DNA from: Methanofollis formosanus
GTDB lineage: Archaea; Halobacteriota; Methanomicrobia; Methanomicrobiales; Methanofollaceae
Direction: 5' to 3'
Assembly: GCF_019633745.1 (NCBI RefSeq)
Contig: NZ_CP037968.1
Coordinates: 1,804,789-1,868,788, forward strand
Length of the DNA stretch: 64,000 nucleotides
Both the position numbers and the translations under genes were made by a program. The notes below the pieces were generated by a model. It ran no database searches. It saw only the letters and a program-made list of their open reading frames with translations, and had not been told where the DNA came from. Shown here one piece after another: positions 1-7,648 of the stretch; within the stretch, counting starts at the first letter, position 1, and every line of letters begins with the position of its first letter.

Positions 1-194
1 GAGCACCTTCTGCGTATGTCTTCCTCCCCCTGACGGGAGCGGCGGATGGGAGGTGAGTTTTGATTTTTGAAATTTTATATATGTCTTTTCCATGGTCCTG
101 CGATCCTTCCATCTGTTTTTATTTAAATTTGATTATTTGTAGTTCTGAACCGCCCTCCAAGGTCGAATTTCTGATAAACGCATAATTTGCCATA

Positions 195-203
195 CCTATA
201 TAT
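195..203 (+). promoter_or_regulatory. TATA box upstream of glgP
   Basis: A TATA-like run (CTATATATC) lies about 28 nt before the glgP ATG at 230, which would give a transcript with almost no leader. A second TATA-like run is at about 74-83. Otherwise positions 1-194 hold no gene I can see. Confidence 0.5.
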
Positions 204-229
204 CACCTGGATGCATCCGAGCGATCCTG

Positions 230-2398
230 ATGAAGGGTGACCCGGTGGAGAGGGAACGGTTCGAACGGATCCCTGAGCGGATCGACGGACTCGTCGACCT
301 CGCCTACAACCTCTGGTGGAGCTGGCACCCGGCGGCCCGCGTCCTCTTCAAGCAGGTGAACGGATGCGCCTGGAAGGAAAGCAGGCACAACCCGGTCAGG
401 ATGCTCCTCGACGTCCCTGAGGGATATCTCTGGCGGGCTGCCAGGGACCGGGAATATATCAGGCGTTACGACATCATCATGGAGCGGTACCGGGACTATA
501 TGGGAAAGAAAAGTTCCTGGTTCACCGAGGAGTACTCTGCCTGCCGCCCGGTCACCGTCGCTTATTTCTCTGCGGAGTACGGACTTCACCACTCTCTCCC
601 GTTCTATGCCGGCGGCCTGGGTTTTCTGGCCGGTGACCATCTCAAGGAGTCCTCCGATCTTGGGGTTCCCCTCGTCGCCGTGGGGTTCATGTACTCCTCG
701 GGCTACCTCCACCAGCACATCGGCCCCGAAGGGCTCCAGATGGATATCGAAGAGCCCCTCGACCGCGATGCCGCCCCGATCACGCGGGTGCTCGATCCCT
801 CGGGCGGCCAGGTCGTCCTCAGGGTGCCGCACATCGATCCCCCGATCCATGTCGCGCTCTGGAAGGTCCAGGTGGGACGGGTGCTCCTCTATCTCCTGGA
901 CACCGACATCGAAGAGAACCGGCCCGAACACCGGGGCATCTCTCACCGTCTCTATTATGGTGGGCGGGAGGAACGGCTCCTCCAGGAGATCGTCCTGGGG
1001 ATCGGGGGGAGAAAGGCTCTCTCGTATCTGGGTATCCATTATGCCGCCGTCCATCTCAACGAAGGTCATCCGGCCTTCGCCCTCGTGGAGCGCGTGCGGG
1101 AACGGGTGGGGAAGGGGATGAGTTATGAAGACGCCCTCGACCAGGTGCGCGGGACCACGGTCTTCACGACCCACACCCCGGTCCCCGCGGGGCACGACAT
1201 CTTCTCCACCGACCTCATCGACCGCTACTTTTCGGAATATTACCGGTGCCTCGGTCTGTCGCGCGAGGAGTTCCTCGCCTTCGGCACGCACCCGGAAGAT
1301 CCTGATGCGGGCTTCAACATGACGGTCTGTGCCCTCCGTCTTTCTGCCCACCACAACGCCGTCTCGCGCCGGCACGGCGAGGTGACGCGGGAGATGTGGC
1401 ATTCGCTCTGGCCCCGCCTCCCGGTGGAACGGGTGCCGATCGACGCGGTCACCAACGGTGTCCACCTGCCTACCTGGCTCAACCCCAGGATGGCGGCACT
1501 CTTCGATGAGTACATCGGGGCGGTCTGTCCGTACTGGCCGCTGGAGCATGACAACCCGGTCGTATGGGAACTCGTCGACGAGATCCCTGACGAGGAACTC
1601 TGGCGCCTCCACCTCTGGCTCAAGACCAAACTCTTCAACCGGGTGCGTGAGATGAAGCGGGCGAAGTGGGCGGAACATCTCGATATGCCGGAGAATGTCG
1701 TTGCCGAGGGGGTCTTCCTCGACCCGATGGTCTTTACGATCGGGTTTGCCAGGCGGTTCTCCACTTACAAGCGGGCCGACCTCATCTTCACCGATCTCGA
1801 GCGGCTGGTACGGATCGTGAACAATCCCTGGCGCCCGGTCCAGATCGTCTTTGCGGGCAAGGCGCATCCGGCCGACCGTGCCGGGCAGGAGGTGCTCGCA
1901 CGGGTCTACCGGTTCGCCCGGTCGCCGGAGTTCGGCGGGAGGGTCGCCTTTGTCGAGGACTACGGCGAGCGGGTCGCCCAGTACCTCGTCCACGGCGTCG
2001 ACCTCTGGCTGAACAATCCTCTTCCTCCGATGGAGGCAAGCGGAACCTCCGGGATGAAGGCGGCGATCAATGGCGTGCCCAACCTCTCGATCCTGGACGG
2101 CTGGTGGATCGAGGGGTACAATGGCCGGAATGGCTGGGCCTTCGATAGGGAGTACGTCGGCGAGGACCGGGACGCCCGGGACGCCGCCGCGATCTATGAC
2201 CTCCTTGAGAAGGAGGTCGTCCCTCTCTACTATGCCCGCGACCTCCGCGGGGTGCCGCATGGATGGGTGAAGACGATGAAAGAGGCGATCAAGAGCACCG
2301 CCCCACATTTCTCCGCGAGGCGGATGGTGAAGGAGTACGTGAACCGCTACTACCCGAAGATGCTCGCGTGTGCGAGCATCCCGGCGCTTCGGATCTGA
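230..2398 (+). CDS. glgP: Alpha-glucan (glycogen/maltodextrin) phosphorylase
   Basis: This 722-residue protein is a family GT35 phosphorylase that releases glucose-1-phosphate from stored alpha-1,4-glucan in the cytoplasm. The N-terminus (about residues 10-110) resembles the DUF3417 domain of the archaeal/mycobacterial GlgP type (LAYNLWWSWHP). The catalytic core has YFSAEYGL near residue 105, LNEGHPAF near 277, TNGVHLPTW near 409 and the pyridoxal-phosphate loop EASGTSGMKAAINGVPNL near 603, whose Lys should bind PLP. The ATG at 230 is the first start in frame, with a TATA box about 28 nt upstream. The short 2TM gene follows after 11 bp and may be cotranscribed. An opposite-strand open frame of 701 residues over the same span is a GC-driven shadow. 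Confidence 0.93.
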   Translation: MKGDPVERERFERIPERIDGLVDLAYNLWWSWHPAARVLFKQVNGCAWKESRHNPVRMLLDVPEGYLWRAARDREYIRRYDIIMERYRDYMGKKSSWFTEEYSACRPVTVAYFSAEYGLHHSLPFYAGGLGFLAGDHLKESSDLGVPLVAVGFMYSSGYLHQHIGPEGLQMDIEEPLDRDAAPITRVLDPSGGQVVLRVPHIDPPIHVALWKVQVGRVLLYLLDTDIEENRPEHRGISHRLYYGGREERLLQEIVLGIGGRKALSYLGIHYAAVHLNEGHPAFALVERVRERVGKGMSYEDALDQVRGTTVFTTHTPVPAGHDIFSTDLIDRYFSEYYRCLGLSREEFLAFGTHPEDPDAGFNMTVCALRLSAHHNAVSRRHGEVTREMWHSLWPRLPVERVPIDAVTNGVHLPTWLNPRMAALFDEYIGAVCPYWPLEHDNPVVWELVDEIPDEELWRLHLWLKTKLFNRVREMKRAKWAEHLDMPENVVAEGVFLDPMVFTIGFARRFSTYKRADLIFTDLERLVRIVNNPWRPVQIVFAGKAHPADRAGQEVLARVYRFARSPEFGGRVAFVEDYGERVAQYLVHGVDLWLNNPLPPMEASGTSGMKAAINGVPNLSILDGWWIEGYNGRNGWAFDREYVGEDRDARDAAAIYDLLEKEVVPLYYARDLRGVPHGWVKTMKEAIKSTAPHFSARRMVKEYVNRYYPKMLACASIPALRI

Positions 2399-2409
2399 AG
2401 GTGAGAGTC

Positions 2410-2697
2410 ATGGAAGACGAATCATATGAGAGAGCACGAAAGAGGGTGCGGGAACTCCGGGGGTTCTATGAGCACCTGGGAATCTATCTGGTCATCAACC
2501 TCCTGCTCTTTGCGATCAACGCCATCACCTCGCCGGGGGCGTGGTGGTTCTACTGGGTGACCCTCTTCTGGGGGGTCGGGCTTCTCTTCCATGCCCTGGG
2601 GACGTTTCTGGGCGGGCGGTTCCTGGGGCCTGAGTGGGAAGAGCGGAAGATGCGGGAATATGTGGAGAAGGAGAAGAAGAGGGAGAGGAAAGGGTGA
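2410..2697 (+). CDS. Small 2TM-domain membrane protein
   Basis: This 95-residue protein has a charged N-terminus (MEDESYERARKRVRELRGFY), two hydrophobic helices (about residues 22-40 and 48-66) separated by a Trp-rich turn, and a strongly basic/acidic tail. The pattern matches the 2TM domain (PF13239) found alone or on histidine kinases. The ATG at 2410 is chosen because GGTGAG lies 6 nt upstream; a GTG at 2401 overlaps that site. It sits 11 bp after glgP and is probably in its transcript. The role is unknown beyond being a small inner-membrane protein. Confidence 0.7.
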   Translation: MEDESYERARKRVRELRGFYEHLGIYLVINLLLFAINAITSPGAWWFYWVTLFWGVGLLFHALGTFLGGRFLGPEWEERKMREYVEKEKKRERKG

Positions 2698-2743
2698 TCC
2701 GGGAGGGTGAGAGGAACGGTAAGATTGACTCTCTTGAATTCAC

Positions 2744-2786
2744 CATGAACCTTCGTTTCAAGCATACGCGATGAAAATTCCATGGG
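2744..2786 (+). repeat. Family 3 dispersed motif (CATACGCGATGAA type), copy 1
   Basis: The segment CAAGCATACGCGATGAAAAT recurs with small changes at 14561-14590, 14681-14716 and 24207-24250 (plus) and 7241-7268 (minus). Copies at 2744 and 24207 are similar over about 43 bp, starting at CATGAACC. All copies lie within or beside gaps carrying the hairpin repeats. Confidence 0.5.
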
Positions 2787-2845
2787 TCTCCGGGGTGGGC
2801 ATAGGCCCTTGCTCCCCTTTCGGAACGGGACACCCGGTAGGAGCA

Positions 2846-2925
2846 TCACATCATTGCCGCCCCTCGGCGCGAGATGGCGGTGAAGAGTCTACGATTGAGG
2901 GTGGCACGTCTGATCATCACACCTT
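2846..2925 (+). repeat. Family 1 hairpin repeat, single short copy
   Basis: Arms at 2855-2865 (TGCCGCCCCTC) and 2897-2906 (GAGGGTGGCA) pair with one G-T wobble and one bulged C around a shortened loop that keeps CGCGAGA. The downstream CGTCTGATCATCAC is the usual start of the family linker. The rest of 2698-3107 holds no gene; the gap lies between two convergent genes. Confidence 0.65.
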
Positions 2926-3107
2926 CCCCCCTTCTCACGCCGCGGGCGCGGCTCCCCCTTTCGGGATGCGATCGGGGGGAGGCAGAGGAGAGATGGTGAA
3001 GGGTTTCTGTCATCCTCTCTGATCGCTGCGCGAGAAGGGGTCAGAGTCTCGATCGTCGAGGTAGTTCTATTGCGACCTTTTGTTCTTGAGGCACTGTCGG
3101 GACGATC

Positions 3108-3599
3108 TCAGAGGTAATACCCCTGGATTTCCACGACCTCGGCGGAATTTTTCGCCGCGGCATACTCGCCGAGGGGCTCGGCGTTCAGTTCGAGGAAATG
3201 AAGCCCCCAGTTGAACTTGGAGAGAACCTGTCTGGCCTGCTCCTCCTCGCCGAGGATATACAGGGCCGCCGCAAAGGCCTCGACCGAGGTGAGACGCAGG
3301 GGCCTGCCGAAGTTCACCGGGTTGGCGGCGACGAGGTACGGGAGGGCCCGGCGGGTCGGCCACCGCTTGATCGTCCAGGTCTCGAGCACCTCCCAGGAAC
3401 AGTCGAGGGCGGTGATCGAGGGGATGCCCCTGTCTGCCGGCGAAAGGGCTTGCTCGGCCGTCGGATCGAGGATGAGCGAGGTGCGGGGGATGCGGTCGAG
3501 GGAGTCGACCACCTTCACCTGGTCCCATTTCTCCATCCTCTTGACCGTGCACTTCCTGGGGTCGCAGGAGTTGTCCCTGAAGGCATAGAGGCGTATCAT
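3108..3599 (-). CDS. tsr3: Tsr3-type rRNA aminocarboxypropyltransferase (DUF367)
   Basis: This 163-residue protein matches the Tsr3/DUF367 family, SAM-dependent enzymes that add the 3-amino-3-carboxypropyl group to a conserved pseudouridine of small-subunit rRNA. Family-like features are the N-terminal beta strand with CDPRKCT (residues 12-18), the central LDCSW motif (about residue 67), LPYLVAANPVNFGRP (about 87-101) and the helix TSVEAFAAALYILG (about 105-118). The length is normal for the archaeal form. It converges on the glgP-2TM unit and runs divergently from the gene at 3630, leaving only 30 bp for both promoters. It is a housekeeping gene. Confidence 0.85.
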   Translation of the reverse strand: MIRLYAFRDNSCDPRKCTVKRMEKWDQVKVVDSLDRIPRTSLILDPTAEQALSPADRGIPSITALDCSWEVLETWTIKRWPTRRALPYLVAANPVNFGRPLRLTSVEAFAAALYILGEEEQARQVLSKFNWGLHFLELNAEPLGEYAAAKNSAEVVEIQGYYL

Positions 3600-3629
3600 C
3601 TATCTCGGTTTGGGACAGAGTGAAGATGA

Positions 3630-4493
3630 ATGTATGTCCTCTGCGCACCATGTGTCCTCGACTCTTCCCTCCGTGCCGAGGGGATCACCAAACCCGCCGA
3701 TATCGAGGCATTCAGAAAAGTGCTGGAGCGCTGCCGGCGCTTCGGGATCGAGGTCGTGCCTCTTCCCTGCCCTGAGACTGCCTATCTGGGACGGCCCCGT
3801 CCCCCCGCGACCTTCGTGGAGCGCCTCGACACCCCGGGCTTTTGCACCGTCCTCGACCGGATGGAAGAGGAGGTGCGGGCGATCGTCGCCGCACGCGGAC
3901 CTCCCCTCTGTATCGTCGGGGTCGACTCCTCCCCCTGCTGCGGGGTGAACCGGACCTGGTACGATGAGCGGGTGCCGGGGCGCGGTGCCTTTCTCGCCCG
4001 TTTCCCCAAGATCGAGGCGGTCGATGTCTACGACTTCGCGCGTTACCGCATCTACTTCGCCGCGCCTCTCTTCTCGGAGGCCGAGCGGGTGTTCAACCGG
4101 CAGGTGCGCGACCTCATCGAGGAGCATTGCTATGAGGTCTATCTCCCGCAGGAGGCGGGGGACGATGGGGCGGTTTGCAACATGAACGGTCGCCGGCAGA
4201 TCTTCGAGCGTCATGTGGAGACGCTCAGGGGGGTCGACCTCGTCGTCGCGGTCGTCGACGGGGCGGACGCCGATTCGGGGACGGCGTGGGAGATGGGATA
4301 TGCGGCCGGGCGCGGGATCCCGGTCGTGGCCCTGAGGACCGATTTCCGCCGGGCCGGGCCCTGCGAGCATGTCAACCTGATGCTCGAGGAGTCAGCCGAG
4401 GTGGTGACCGACACCGTCGACCTGCCCGCGGCGGTGCGGCGCGCCCTTCTCTCAGGCTCCTCTGATCAGCGTGAAGAGTCTCGCCCGCTCTGA
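3630..4493 (+). CDS. TudS-like (DUF523-type) domain fused to nucleoside 2-deoxyribosyltransferase-like domain
   Basis: This 287-residue protein appears to be a two-domain fusion. Residues 1-125 have a cysteine pattern resembling DUF523/TudS thiobase desulfurases (CAPC at 5-8, CPE near 48, RPP near 57, SSPCCG near 100). Residues 142-275 look like a nucleoside 2-deoxyribosyltransferase (PF05014): IYFAAPLFSEAERVFNRQV, then VDLVVAVVDGADADSGTAWE with the Asp/Glu-rich active-site region, then GIPVVALRTD. Together they suggest salvage or clean-up of modified (thio)nucleobases. Which reaction occurs, and whether an Fe-S cluster is bound, is inference. Its last 42 bp overlap the convergent TPR gene. 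Confidence 0.7.
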   Translation: MYVLCAPCVLDSSLRAEGITKPADIEAFRKVLERCRRFGIEVVPLPCPETAYLGRPRPPATFVERLDTPGFCTVLDRMEEEVRAIVAARGPPLCIVGVDSSPCCGVNRTWYDERVPGRGAFLARFPKIEAVDVYDFARYRIYFAAPLFSEAERVFNRQVRDLIEEHCYEVYLPQEAGDDGAVCNMNGRRQIFERHVETLRGVDLVVAVVDGADADSGTAWEMGYAAGRGIPVVALRTDFRRAGPCEHVNLMLEESAEVVTDTVDLPAAVRRALLSGSSDQREESRPL

Positions 4494-6743
4494 GAGGGCA
4501 TCCCCTTCGCCGATCGGTTCACCCGGGTCGAGGCCGAGTCGGGCGGCGGCGGCCGCATAGGCCCTGAGCGCCGTCGGCACTCCTGCCTGGTGCTCGATAA
4601 GACGTTCGCCGGCGTCGATGAGTTCTGAAGCGATCGTATCCTCCAGCGAGGGGGGCGGAACCTCATTTTTCGCGGCCTTCAGTGCCTTCTCCTGTTGATA
4701 GCTCTCGTCTGTCGGAGCAAGGCGTGCGGCCTCGCGCGCTGCGTCGGCCGCCCCATCTGGATCGCCGAGGGCCGCCCTGACGCGGGCGAGGCGGTGCCAG
4801 ATCGTCGGGTCTTCCGGGGCGGCCTGGATGGCCTGTCCGAGGAGCGCGGCGGCGCGTTCATCCTCACCCTGCTCGGCGGCCAGGACACCCATGTTCCTGA
4901 GCACTCGCGCCCGCACCGCCGCGGGCGGGTTTGCTTTCAGGGCCCGGCGGTAGCAGGTGTTTGCCTCTTTCTTGAAGCCCAGGTCGGCGAGAGCGGTGCC
5001 GGCCCCCAGGTAGAAGAGACTGCGTTTTCCCTCCTGTGCCGGGAGGTCGGCGTACCGCTCGATCTCGGCGATGATCCCGTCCTCCGGTCGTGCGGCGGCG
5101 TGCTGCACCACCGGGTACAGCACCAGCGCGAGGTCGGCGCCCTGCCCGACGGCCTCCTCCATCGCCGCGCTGATCAGATCCCTCCCTTCGTCCCCGCCGA
5201 TGAGAAGTCCGAGGTGGACGCGGGCGTAGAGGTCGTCCGGGCAAGCCTCGAGCACTTCCTCCAGGAGGGCGCGGGCCTTCGTGGGCGAACCATAGAGGCG
5301 ATGGGCGATCCCGGTGTTCCTGAGGAGGTCGGTGTCCCTGGAAAGGGCGAGCGCCGCTTCGAAGCACGCGATCGCCCGGTCGAACTGGAAGGTCTGGAGG
5401 AGCGCGGCGCCCTTCCCGAAATGATCGAGATATCTGCGCCGCCGTTCAACGTCGAGCAACCCTTTTCGGTCGAAGGTGCCGTCGGGCCTGGCGTACTGGT
5501 CCATCGAGAAGAGTCTCTCCATGGCGGCGTCCATGGCCTCGCCGGTCACTTCGAGGTCCAGGATCCCGGTCAAAACGGCGTACTCATCCTCGAACTGCCC
5601 GGTCCGCCTGAGGGATGAGGCGACCGCCCAGAGGAGGGGGGCGGCCTGTGCCGGCGCGAGGTCTTCGGCCGTCCGGATCGCTGAAGCAATAGCGGTTTCG
5701 GCCTTCTCGATGTTGCCGTCGAGGAAATTGGTCTCACCGACATCTTTCCTGGCGAGGCCGAGACGATAGGGGTCGGGGTCCGCCTCAGCCTCAAGGACGG
5801 CGAGGGCTCGCTCCGCACATTCGACCGCCCTGCCGCTCTCGTGCTCTTCTCTGAAGAGGACGGCCAGGTTCGTGTAGGCGGCGTGCCGGTGGATCGGGTT
5901 CCGGGCGTGGAGGATGATATAAGCATAGACGGTCCTGGCCTCCTCGCCGAACCCGCGCCTGACCAGGTCGGTGGCGTCCTCGAGGAGCGTCTCGTAGTCG
6001 TCGAAGAGATCGACGAAGGCATCGAGGGTCTCTTCCTCGATAGAGAAGGGGTATGCGGTATTGAGCAGGGCGATCTGCTCCTCCCTCTTCATCCCGGTGA
6101 ACCAGAAGAGAGCGATGCTCGCCGCTGCGTTCTCGACAAATTTCTCGAACGACTCCGCACTGCCCGGCGGGATCGCGCCTCCGAGCAGTTCGCCGAGGGT
6201 GACGAAGGTGAACGAGGCGGTTTCGAGTTCGGCCGGGATGATCTGGGTCGCCGGAAAGTCGGTGAAGAACGGGGCCTCGAAGTAAAGGTCTGACCACCTG
6301 GCCAGGCGGGTCACGATCGCCTTCTCCTGCTGTGTCCAGCTTCGCACGCCCGGCGATGTCCCTGCCGGGACCGGGGGCGCGAGATATCCGTCGTCGGTCC
6401 CGACACCTGCGGCCAGGACAGTCTCGATCAGCCGTGCGCCGCGGAGGTCTCCTTCTTCGAGTCTCTCGATATATCGGTGCCAGAAATAATCGGTCCGATC
6501 TTTCCCGGTGAGGTCGGGGGTTTCTTCGGCGAGCGCTCTGGAAAGGGCCTCTCTGAACTTTGTCTTAGCGGCTTCGTCCGAGAACGCTTCGGTGGCGACA
6601 TGGGCGGCGAAACCGATGTCGCGTCTCCGTCTGATCAGAAAGAGGTGAAGGAGCGCCGACTCCTCAGGGTCGGCGTCGGTCTCTTCCTGGAGGGTCGCCC
6701 AGATATGTTCCCAGAAGAAGGTGCGTGCAACGGTGATCTCCAT
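4452..6743 (-). CDS. Large tetratricopeptide-repeat protein
   Basis: This 763-residue, apparently soluble protein has no signal peptide. The N-terminal 260 residues are helical and unlike any family I recognise (SALLHLFLIRRRRDIGFAAH near residue 30). From about residue 260 it carries TPR units, for example YAYIILHARNPIHRHAAYTN, GKGAALLQTFQFDRAIACFE, YLGAGTALADLGFKKEANTC and MGVLAAEQGEDERAAALLGQ, running nearly to the C-terminus. TPR arrays normally serve as protein-binding scaffolds; the partner is unknown. The 3' end overlaps the convergent gene at 3630-4493 by 42 bp. The ATG at 6743 is the first start of the frame. Confidence 0.75.
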   Translation of the reverse strand: MEITVARTFFWEHIWATLQEETDADPEESALLHLFLIRRRRDIGFAAHVATEAFSDEAAKTKFREALSRALAEETPDLTGKDRTDYFWHRYIERLEEGDLRGARLIETVLAAGVGTDDGYLAPPVPAGTSPGVRSWTQQEKAIVTRLARWSDLYFEAPFFTDFPATQIIPAELETASFTFVTLGELLGGAIPPGSAESFEKFVENAAASIALFWFTGMKREEQIALLNTAYPFSIEEETLDAFVDLFDDYETLLEDATDLVRRGFGEEARTVYAYIILHARNPIHRHAAYTNLAVLFREEHESGRAVECAERALAVLEAEADPDPYRLGLARKDVGETNFLDGNIEKAETAIASAIRTAEDLAPAQAAPLLWAVASSLRRTGQFEDEYAVLTGILDLEVTGEAMDAAMERLFSMDQYARPDGTFDRKGLLDVERRRRYLDHFGKGAALLQTFQFDRAIACFEAALALSRDTDLLRNTGIAHRLYGSPTKARALLEEVLEACPDDLYARVHLGLLIGGDEGRDLISAAMEEAVGQGADLALVLYPVVQHAAARPEDGIIAEIERYADLPAQEGKRSLFYLGAGTALADLGFKKEANTCYRRALKANPPAAVRARVLRNMGVLAAEQGEDERAAALLGQAIQAAPEDPTIWHRLARVRAALGDPDGAADAAREAARLAPTDESYQQEKALKAAKNEVPPPSLEDTIASELIDAGERLIEHQAGVPTALRAYAAAAARLGLDPGEPIGEGDALSERARLFTLIRGA

Positions 6744-6894
6744 CTCGTGTACCTCTCGTCTGTGACATTGGGGCGTACAGAGAGATACTCGTATTGATCT
6801 GGAGTTCTCCGGTGAGAGTGCTGTCGGTGAGGGGATGTGTGATCAGACTGTGAAGACGATCCAGCCTTCCTCGTGATCGCCTCTTTCCCATTCT

Positions 6895-7170
6895 GGTCCT
6901 ATCTTCCGGGGTCCTGACGACAGCACGGCATGATGATCAGGATATGCCGTCCCCCCATTGAAGGATCTTTTTTGTTCTTTCGCGAGAAGATAGGACGGGG
7001 AACGGCATCACGCGTGATCCCGTGAGAATTGATCGGCCATCTCCCGCCCGGGTTCAGTCTTCGGGGTCATGATGACAGGACAGCGTGATGATCAACGGTG
7101 CCGTTCCTCCCATTGAAGGATCTTTTCTGTTCTTTCGCGAGAAGATAGGATGAGGGAAGGCGATGGACCC
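6895..7170 (-). repeat. Family 1 hairpin repeats, two units, minus orientation
   Basis: Unit one has arms at 6945-6955 (TGCCGTCCCCC) and 6997-7007 (GGGGAACGGCA), with one position that is a U-G wobble when read on the minus strand. Unit two (about 7098-7165) has a decayed stem. The loops contain CGCGAGAAGATAGGA, the reverse complement of the loop core seen in plus-strand arrays, and the linker with CTTCGGGGTCATGATGACAG is also inverted. The array lies in a divergent gap, between the starts of the TPR gene and the sensor gene. Confidence 0.75.
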
Positions 7171-7240
7171 TGTTCACCGGTGGATCCGATGATGAAAACA
7201 GGATGATGCATTCTGAAAATCGTCCAGAGAAGCTGTGACG

Positions 7241-7268
7241 AACAATTTTCATGCGATATGCCTGAGAC
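7241..7268 (-). repeat. Family 3 dispersed motif, minus copy
   Basis: On the minus strand this reads CAGGCATATCGCATGAAAAT, differing slightly from the plus copies. Between 7270 and 7600 I see no gene. A perfect 8-bp inverted repeat (AACGGGGG at 7351-7358 and CCCCCGTT at 7366-7373) is the only other structure. Confidence 0.45.
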
Positions 7269-7603
7269 GTACTTTTGCCTCATGAGCAATGCAAACAACC
7301 AAAATGCGAGCCCTATCGCTCTCAGAAAAATGTCTGTCGTAGGAGTGGGAAACGGGGGAGGAGTTCCCCCGTTGGAGGGAGTGTACGTGTATTGTTGCAC
7401 AGGTGGGAGGGTGTCCGCCCCCCCGCCGGATAAATGTTGACTATTGAGAGGTGGTAGTATGCAGGCGCCGCCTGTGTGTCGTGATGCCTTTGAGTTAGGT
7501 GATAGCTGGTGCCTGCTGCTGTGTGTTCCTGTCTGTTGCTGCCGCCCTGTCCGAACTTCCCCGGGTCCGGCAAGGCACCGGCGATCACTATGTTGCTTTT
7601 GGT

Positions 7604-7613
7604 TACATATATC
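7604..7613 (+). promoter_or_regulatory. TATA box for the HTH-PAS sensor gene
   Basis: TACATATATC lies about 40 nt before the ATG at 7649, leaving room for a short leader with the GGTGGCGAT ribosome binding site at 7640-7648. Confidence 0.45.
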
Positions 7614-7648
7614 ATTTTCGGTTATTGCATGGCATTGTAGGTGGCGAT

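Noticed and set aside
203-2308. Long minus-strand frame opposite glgP
   Set aside because: It mirrors a conserved glucan phosphorylase; its composition (Asp, Glu, Arg, Pro, His-rich) is typical of antisense shadows in GC-rich genes.
7499-7648. Longer N-terminus for the HTH-PAS sensor starting at 7499
   Set aside because: It places the start upstream of the TATA box at 7604 and lacks a ribosome binding site; the paralogue starts near its HTH.
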